Below are positions 7,481 through 11,783 of a stretch of 11,783 nucleotides of DNA, piece by piece. The stretch comes from UBA11891 sp965658355 (GTDB lineage: Bacteria > Bacteroidota > Bacteroidia > Flavobacteriales > Flavobacteriaceae): positions 1 to 11,783 of the forward strand of contig CBFHRX010000037.1 of assembly GCA_965658355.1 (NCBI GenBank). The letters run 5' to 3'. The stretch's first letter is position 1. Each line of letters starts with the position of its first letter. The notes beneath the pieces are model-generated. The model ran no database searches. It was not told the DNA's origin and was given only the letters and a program-made list of their open reading frames with translations. Position numbers and translations under genes: made by a program.

Positions 7481-8170
7481 TTAGGTGTTCTCCTAAGCAG
7501 TTGCGAACCAGCAAAAGACCGTGCTTACCACTATCGAAATACCCTTTTTGATTGGGCCCAGCTTCAGTATTATAAAAAAGCAAATTCAACTTTAAAGGCT
7601 CCCGAAACAACGGAAAATAGAATCGTGTTCATGGGGAACTCGATCACAGAGGGATGGCGCCAAACACGACCCGAATTCTTTGCCCAAAAACCTTATATCA
7701 ATCGCGGTATTGGTGGGCAAACCACCCCTCAAATGTTGATTCGTTTTCGACAGGATGTAGTGGACTTACAGCCTAAAGTAGTGTTTCTATTAGCCGGCAC
7801 CAATGACATCGCTGGCAATACGGGTCCTACAAGTCTAAAAGAAATTGCTGACAATCTTAAGTCGATGTGTGAGATTGCCAAAGCCAACGGCATCAAAGCT
7901 GTTTTATGCTCTGTTCTTCCTGCGGAAGACTATCCTTGGGAGCCAGGAAAAGACCCGAAACATAAAATCCCTGCCCTCAATAGCCTCTTAAAAGAATACG
8001 CAGCAGCTAATGACGTCTATTATCTGGATTATTTTACAGCCCTTAACAACGGTCGCAATGGAATTGATGCTGTGAACTCTTATGACGGGGTTCATTTAAC
8101 AGTCGCAGGCTATCAAGTATTGGAACCTATGGTAGAAAGTGTGATAGAAGAATTGCTAGGTCAGCCCTAA
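7439..8170 (+). CDS. SGNH/GDSL-family hydrolase, predicted lipoprotein
   Basis: A 243-residue esterase-like enzyme, predicted to be exported and lipid-anchored. The n-region HHSK is followed by a hydrophobic core (LLIALVLGVLL) and a lipobox LLSSC with Cys22 as the modified residue. The four SGNH blocks are present: block I MGNSITEGW with nucleophile Ser68 (GNS in place of GDS), block II Gly in NRGIGGQT, block III GTND with Asn122, and block V DGVHLT with Asp216 and His219. The family hydrolyses ester bonds of lipids or acetylated sugars; the substrate is unknown. No ATG lies upstream of the signal peptide: the frame is closed by the dehydrogenase TAA at 7430, leaving TTG 7439 or TTG 7442 as starts. 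With 6 bases after the previous stop, translation is probably coupled. The 3' end overlaps a gene relic on the other strand by 15 bases. Confidence 0.9.
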   Translation: MLQLHHSKLLIALVLGVLLSSCEPAKDRAYHYRNTLFDWAQLQYYKKANSTLKAPETTENRIVFMGNSITEGWRQTRPEFFAQKPYINRGIGGQTTPQMLIRFRQDVVDLQPKVVFLLAGTNDIAGNTGPTSLKEIADNLKSMCEIAKANGIKAVLCSVLPAEDYPWEPGKDPKHKIPALNSLLKEYAAANDVYYLDYFTALNNGRNGIDAVNSYDGVHLTVAGYQVLEPMVESVIEELLGQP

Positions 8171-8530
8171 TTCCTTCCGTAAACTTACAAACACGGCAAG
8201 GCTTTTGGGGTCTCGCAAAGCGCCTGGACTTGCCACTTCTGAAGGAGCAGCACCCAACAAAATTTTCTTGACAGGGATTTCAAGTTTTTTACCACTTCGG
8301 GTGTAGGGATTAGAGGAGACTGCTACAATTTGATCGGGAACATGCCTTGGCGAACACTGCACTCTCAAATGCTTCTTTATTTTTTGCTTTACCTCTAACG
8401 TCAATGGCTGTATTGGTACGACAAAAAGGAATAGTTGAGACCCTTCATTTTTGTTGGGAAAATCCACTACCAAATGCTCTTCTAACTCCTTTAGTTGATC
8501 CAAGGCGCTGTAAAGTTCGTCTGCTGCCAT
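8156..8530 (-). pseudogene. C-terminal fragment of acetoacetyl-CoA synthetase
   Basis: From ATG 8530 this frame gives 124 residues that match only the C-terminal lid domain of acetoacetyl-CoA synthetase, an ANL-superfamily adenylating enzyme of about 650 residues. Visible landmarks: ADELYSAL (cf. AEIYNAV of full proteins), a VVDF strand, LFLFVVPIQPLTLEVKQKIKKHL, the diagnostic SPRHVPDQIVAV, YTRSGKKLEIPVKKILLG with the lysine of the adenylation step, and the terminal DPKSLAVFVSL. The ATP-binding core and acyl-substrate domain, roughly the first 530 residues, are absent; only about 270 bases separate this point from the next intact gene. The frame stays open to a TTG at 8692, but those 54 residues (Phe- and Cys-rich) do not resemble the family. 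A stump without the core cannot be an active synthetase, so it is called a truncated relic. Its stop overlaps the convergent SGNH gene by 15 bases. Confidence 0.85.
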
Positions 8531-8550
8531 TAATCGTTCGGAAAAGAGGC

Positions 8551-8676
8551 TTAAGAAAGAAGTACTTCGTAAACAAAAAAAGTGACTAAAACGCCCTTTA
8601 CAAAACCTAAATAAGCAGATAACAAAGGGTATTTTAATACTACTTTTCGTTGAAACGATAACATTGTTTTGATCAT
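8551..8676 (-). CDS. possible 41-residue small membrane protein (doubtful)
   Basis: A short frame from ATG 8676 to TAA 8551 encodes 41 residues. A basic start (MLSFQRKVVLK) is followed by one hydrophobic stretch (YPLLSAYLGFVKGVLVTFFVYEVLLS) that could span a membrane. It lies between the DoxX gene and the synthetase stump, in a frame different from the stump. No recognisable family and no clear ribosome site. It may be a genuine small protein, the beginning of a gene whose rest was deleted, or chance. Confidence 0.2.
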   Translation of the reverse strand: MIKTMLSFQRKVVLKYPLLSAYLGFVKGVLVTFFVYEVLLS

Positions 8677-8803
8677 CTGGGTTTATTTTCAAAGACTCAG
8701 CATTCGATTCTGGTATCCAATTTCACGTATTCCAATCCTTATTGTTGAGGCTTGTTTGCGGGTGTTCAGAACGTCCTAAACACAACGAATAATAAGCGCT
8801 TTA

Positions 8804-9190
8804 TCACGAATGTGATTGGGCTCTTTCTAAGTACAAAATCAAAATAGAAGACACTAGTAAAAGTGCAGCAGGGAACGACTTTACCCACTCGTCTTGAATA
8901 GAGAAATGAAAGTAGATAGCCCCTATCATAAGCACCGCAATGGTATATGTTGCTGCTTTCACAAGCTTTGAATAACGAAGCCCAAGCAATAGTAAAATAG
9001 CCGCGGTCACCTTAGTGGCGCCAACTATATACAGTATTGTATCGGAAAGCCCATAGGCTGCAAATTCGGATAGCATATCGGTAGCATCACCCCCTCTGTA
9101 GGAGGTGCTTTTCTGAAATCGCAATAACCACACGTTTAATAAGGTGATTGAAACAAAGGCCATCAATGCCTTTTGGATAAATGCTTTCAT
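8804..9190 (-). CDS. DoxX-like small membrane protein
   Basis: A 128-residue protein with four hydrophobic segments at about 4-23, 49-71, 76-96 and 106-121. The pattern GLSDTILYIVGATKVTAAILLLLGL, a membrane helix ending in a charged-Gly turn, is typical of the DoxX/DoxX-like clan, whose bacterial members are about 110-150 residues. It sits in the inner membrane; family members are variously linked to quinone or thiosulfate redox reactions and to oxidative stress, but most have no tested function, and none can be assigned here. ATG 9190 gives a basic start (MKAFIQK) and full-length first helix. The frame is intact although both neighbours on the same strand are relics, which suggests it is under selection or was the only survivor of a local deletion. 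Confidence 0.82.
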   Translation of the reverse strand: MKAFIQKALMAFVSITLLNVWLLRFQKSTSYRGGDATDMLSEFAAYGLSDTILYIVGATKVTAAILLLLGLRYSKLVKAATYTIAVLMIGAIYFHFSIQDEWVKSFPAALLLVSSILILYLERAQSHS

Positions 9191-9262
9191 AAGGAGTGGT
9201 TTTACCCTTCAAATTACAAAAACAAATTGAACTAATGCGGATCGTACTGATAAAGAGAAACT

Positions 9263-9776
9263 TTACTCTTCTTCAGGGGCTGCATCACGAGCGCCGCTCG
9301 TGTTAGTAGCCTCCCCAAATTGGAAGCGCAGTACCACTTCATGAGTTTTTAACCCCAGACCTGAGAGCTGGTTGCTAGTAGGGGTTTCATAGGCATAGCC
9401 TATTTGGATTCCATTAAAGTTGACTAAAGACAATAAGGCCATAGAGCTATTAGAGCGTGCAGAGACCCCTACATCAAATCGGTTTTGCCAACTCACCATA
9501 GCTGTTAATTCTGTGGAAAGCGGCAAGCCTTTACTTTTCGGAGCATGATATTGGGTTTGAGTGCCAATTGATCCCCAACTGAGAAGGCGGCTCCTCCAGA
9601 AGCATAAATATGCATTCTGTCTTTTGCTGTGACAATATCTTCTTGTCCGTTCTTAAATCGGCTTTGGAAGATGATAACACTACCGTAGGTGCGACGTCTT
9701 GAGCAAAACTCCCAAATGAAACAAAAAGAAGTGTGAGCAGCCACCAATACTTTTTCCATTTAGAAGAAGTAGGCAT
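9263..9776 (-). pseudogene. PorP/SprF-family outer-membrane protein, frameshifted and internally deleted
   Basis: Three reading frames together spell parts of one PorP/SprF-type protein. Frame one (ATG 9776 or 9812) gives a signal peptide, WWLLTLLFVSFGSFAQD. Frame two then gives RFKNGQEDIVTAKDRMHIY and GGAAFSVGDQLALKPNIML, matching the region about two-thirds along intact proteins, so roughly 150-170 residues are missing between them. Frame three (to TAA 9263) gives LPLSTELTAMVSWQNRFDVG through GIQIGYAYETPTSNQLSG to the closing KTHEVVLRFQFG, the usual C-terminal barrel strands. The switch from frame two to three is at 9530-9532, where one A is missing: restoring it reads RKVKGLPLSTEL. The ATG at 9759 is also one base out of phase with KKYWWLL. 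Intact members are about 300 residues and work with type IX secretion or gliding proteins. An acidic tail (PEEE) ends the frame. No adhesin partner is nearby. Confidence 0.85.
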
Positions 9777-9989
9777 TGCCGCATAGCCTACAATTTCAAA
9801 TATGTTGTTCATGTACCACTATTTAAAACTGTATTAAACTTTTATCTAGGAATTGTATTCCCCGCTTTGTGTTCCAACTGTAGCTTCTTAATTTGTAAAT
9901 TGGAAAACGTTTGTTGTTTAATATAGTCTAAATAAAACTACTACTAAATTAGACAATGCCTGTATAAATCTGTTAACTTCATTAGGAAT
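9777..9989. other. divergent AT-rich spacer
   Basis: Between the PorP/SprF relic and the acyltransferase gene. It should hold the acyltransferase promoter, but no convincing TTG / TAnnTTTG pair is visible. A weak AGGA lies 7-10 bases before ATG 9990. No hairpin with a U-tract, no repeat and no likely gene were seen. Confidence 0.4.
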
Positions 9990-11087
9990 ATGGAATCTAC
10001 ATTTAAGCGATTACACTCTCTCGATATTTTAAGAGGGCTTACTATAATTTTTATGATCATTGTAAACGACCCTGGTTCTTGGGCGCATGTGTATCCCATT
10101 TTGCTACATGCCTCATGGAATGGGATTACCCCCACGGATTATATATTTCCGATGTTTCTTTTTATTATGGGCAGTTCTGTGGTCTTGTCTCTAAGTAAAC
10201 AAGGCGCTCATTTAACCCACCAAAGTCTTTTAAAAAAAGTACTGATACGAAGTTTTAAGATTTATGCGGTTGGGATCTTTCTTTGGCTCTGGCCGGCCTT
10301 TGACTTTGAACGAATACGTTGGGTTGGGGTACTGCCAAGAATCGCTTTTGTCTATTTGGCTTGTTCACTTCTGTATCTATACACCACTCGCAAAACACAG
10401 TGGCGAACTCTTATCGGGATTTTGATTGGCTATTGGTTGGTGATGGCCTACCTTCCTATCCCAGGCATTGGAGCGCCAGATCTTTCAGTAGCCGAAAAAA
10501 ACTGGGCCCATTATATCGACAAACTATTCTTGCCGGGGGTGCTTTGGCAAAAAACATGGGATCCTGAAGGAATACTGAGTACACTCCCGGCCATAGGAAC
10601 TGGGTTATTGGGGATGCTCGCGGGGCGAATCTTACAAAGTCAAGAGAAAACACTGGAGGAGAAAATTCGATCCCTGCTGTTAATGGGAGCTCTTCTCCTT
10701 TTTCTAGGGGATATCAGCAGCTACTTTTTCCCGTTAAACAAGAATATATGGAGTTCTTCCTTTGTGCTGATGACCGGAGGAATTAGCGCTCTTGGACTTG
10801 GCGCTTGTCTCTATTTGTGTGATCTACGCGATTGGGGAGGCCGCTTTAAAATGGCGCAAGCCTTTGGTGTCAATTCTATTTTTGCCTATGTTTTGGCCAG
10901 CCTTTTTTATCTGTTTTTCTACAGCGACCGCCTTTGGGGCATTGGGCTAGACGATTTGTTTATGTCGGTAGATATAGTAGGGGTTTCCAAAAAACTCCAA
11001 TCTTTGGTCTATGCCTTGTTCTATGTAGGGGTTATTTACCTCCCCACCCGATATTTATACAAAAAGAAAATCTATATCAAACTCTAG
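9990..11087 (+). CDS. multi-pass acyltransferase, heparan-alpha-glucosaminide N-acetyltransferase-like
   Basis: A 365-residue inner-membrane protein with about ten hydrophobic segments. The N-terminal signature RLHSLDILRGLTIIFMIIVN, followed by NDPGSWAHVYPILLHASWNG and TPTDYIFPMFLFIMG, matches the family of human HGSNAT and bacterial NagX-like proteins. His40 in LLHASWNG corresponds to the histidine proposed to accept the acetyl group. The family moves an acetyl or similar acyl group from cytoplasmic acyl-CoA across the membrane to a sugar. In bacteria some members lie in N-acetylglucosamine-use clusters, but no such genes are beside this one, so the acceptor is unknown. Other landmarks are GVLPRIAFVYL, LSTLPAIGTGLLGMLAGRIL and, near the C-terminus, FGVNSIFAYVLAS. 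ATG 9990 is the first start in frame and gives the normal short N-terminus. The next gene starts 123 bases downstream behind its own candidate promoter. Confidence 0.9.
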   Translation: MESTFKRLHSLDILRGLTIIFMIIVNDPGSWAHVYPILLHASWNGITPTDYIFPMFLFIMGSSVVLSLSKQGAHLTHQSLLKKVLIRSFKIYAVGIFLWLWPAFDFERIRWVGVLPRIAFVYLACSLLYLYTTRKTQWRTLIGILIGYWLVMAYLPIPGIGAPDLSVAEKNWAHYIDKLFLPGVLWQKTWDPEGILSTLPAIGTGLLGMLAGRILQSQEKTLEEKIRSLLLMGALLLFLGDISSYFFPLNKNIWSSSFVLMTGGISALGLGACLYLCDLRDWGGRFKMAQAFGVNSIFAYVLASLFYLFFYSDRLWGIGLDDLFMSVDIVGVSKKLQSLVYALFYVGVIYLPTRYLYKKKIYIKL

Positions 11088-11142
11088 AAATCCAGTCCTG
11101 TTTTTAATGTAGCTTCCTACCTAGTATTGGGGATTTAAAGTC

Positions 11143-11154
11143 CTGTTATAACAG
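11143..11154. promoter_or_regulatory. 12-bp palindrome, possible operator
   Basis: CTGTTATAACAG is a perfect 12-base inverted repeat. It ends 15 bases before the -7 element at 11170 and so would cover the -33 region, where a regulator could block or recruit polymerase. A partial copy of its left side (AGTCCTGTT, 11094-11102) recurs 45 bases upstream of the same 9 bases at 11139-11147. No T-run follows on the plus strand, so it is not a terminator for the acyltransferase. Confidence 0.35.
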
Positions 11155-11169
11155 ACTAAAAAATTACGA

Positions 11170-11177
11170 TACCTTTG
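11170..11177 (+). promoter_or_regulatory. -7 promoter element of the alpha/beta-hydrolase gene
   Basis: TACCTTTG is an exact match to the Bacteroidota -7 consensus TAnnTTTG and lies 33 bases before ATG 11211, giving a normal leader of about 25-28 bases. No clean TTG is present at the expected -33 position; that place is taken by the palindrome CTGTTATAACAG, so the promoter may depend on an activator or be controlled by a regulator. Confidence 0.5.
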
Positions 11178-11210
11178 AGTAATACGACCTTATAATCACA
11201 TCCTCCAAAC

Positions 11211-11783
11211 ATGAAAAAATATCTTTCTTTTATTGGCTTACTCGCCCTTTTATCACAGGGCTGTTCTCAAGAAGAGACTTCTATCGCTTCTGATTTCTCT
11301 TCCGTTTCCCAAGTCCTGAATACAGCCGAAAGCGACGCTCCTTTTGAAGGAGATTTTGCCTTTTTTAAGGATATTTCCTACGGATCAAAACCGAATAACA
11401 AATTGGATATTTTACTCCCCAAAGGGAAAACTATCAAAGGAGCGCTCCTTTATTTTCATGGTGGGGCTTTTCTTTTTGGTACTAAAGAAGATCTATATGA
11501 AAGCCCGTCTCAGGAATTTATGCGTACTCTTTTAGACGAAGGCATCGCCATTGTGAACGCAGCTTATACGTTTATCGACGATGCCGAATCAGAAGGCGTC
11601 ATGACGGCTCTTGAAGAAGGAACGGCAGTAATCCGTTTTGTAGAACAAAAGGCCTCCGTTCTGGGAATTCCCCCCAATCAATTGGTTCTGGCAGGGATCT
11701 CTGCAGGCGCCGGAATAGCCCAATGGAATGGGTTTCGCCAAGAAAGCAACAGTGCTGTCAAAGGTATCGTGGCCACCCTTGCA
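11211..11783 (+). CDS. alpha/beta-hydrolase lipoprotein, N-terminal part (3' end outside window)
   Basis: The frame from ATG 11211 stays open to the last base, giving 191 residues. MKKYLSFIGLLALLSQGC is a lipoprotein signal with Cys18 as the likely lipidated residue, followed by an acidic linker rich in Ser and Glu. The hydrolase fold starts near residue 54: strand LDILLPKGKTIKGALLYFHGG, where His83-Gly84-Gly85 is the oxyanion-hole motif of the hormone-sensitive-lipase/BD-FAE-type esterases. The nucleophile elbow GISAG puts the catalytic Ser at 164. The acid and His of the triad lie beyond the window. It probably hydrolyses an ester, perhaps acetyl or feruloyl groups on sugars or a lipid, on the cell surface or in the periplasm; the substrate is open. 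It is the second predicted lipoprotein esterase in the window, but the two are unrelated in fold family. Confidence 0.9.
   Translation, partial: MKKYLSFIGLLALLSQGCSQEETSIASDFSSVSQVLNTAESDAPFEGDFAFFKDISYGSKPNNKLDILLPKGKTIKGALLYFHGGAFLFGTKEDLYESPSQEFMRTLLDEGIAIVNAAYTFIDDAESEGVMTALEEGTAVIRFVEQKASVLGIPPNQLVLAGISAGAGIAQWNGFRQESNSAVKGIVATLA

Noticed and set aside
7428..7501. A full 37-bp tandem duplication at the dehydrogenase/SGNH junction
   Set aside because: Only the first 16 bases of the two units match; the following 21 bases agree at few positions.
1..11783. A new defence, secretion or biosynthetic system, CRISPR array, prophage or transposon
   Set aside because: No regularly spaced repeats, nuclease/helicase/toxin pairs, transposase, integrase, terminal inverted repeats or multi-gene operon with linked functions were seen. 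The genes are mostly single units of common flavobacterial families.

Overview
The window looks like a piece of a chromosome from the Bacteroidota, most likely a marine-type member of the Flavobacteriia. The evidence is an outer-membrane TonB-dependent receptor with an N-terminal carboxypeptidase-D-like domain, a decayed PorP/SprF gene (type IX secretion/gliding family), AT-rich leaders without clear Shine-Dalgarno sites, and one good match to the TAnnTTTG -7 promoter element of this phylum.

Layout, left to right. The window opens inside a PHP-type metal phosphoesterase gene (+). It meets tail-to-tail a DUF4442 hotdog-fold protein (-). Next is a large stand-alone TonB-dependent receptor (-) with a clear intrinsic terminator after it. 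A 289-base divergent spacer leads to a DUF1643 protein (+), which overlaps tail-to-tail with a TauE/SafE-type (TSUP) transporter (-). Then comes a two-gene co-directional pair: a roughly 600-residue acyl-CoA dehydrogenase (+) and an SGNH/GDSL lipoprotein hydrolase (+) that starts with TTG six bases after the dehydrogenase stop. Between 8156 and 9776 on the minus strand lies a decaying stretch: a C-terminal stump of acetoacetyl-CoA synthetase, an intact small DoxX-like membrane protein, and a PorP/SprF pseudogene broken over three reading frames. The window ends with a multi-pass acyltransferase related to heparan-alpha-glucosaminide N-acetyltransferase (+) and the first 191 codons of an alpha/beta-hydrolase lipoprotein (+), which has its own candidate promoter and a 12-bp palindrome just upstream.

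The genes do not form one pathway. Most are single transcription units that alternate strand, three convergent pairs overlap at their stop codons, and several products act at the cell envelope (receptor, transporter, two lipoprotein hydrolases, acyltransferase, DoxX protein). No mobile element, CRISPR array, rRNA, tRNA or defence cassette was seen. I found no convincing undescribed multi-gene system. The more interesting signals are the two gene relics around the DoxX gene, a 16-bp direct repeat at the dehydrogenase/SGNH junction, and the palindrome upstream of the last gene.
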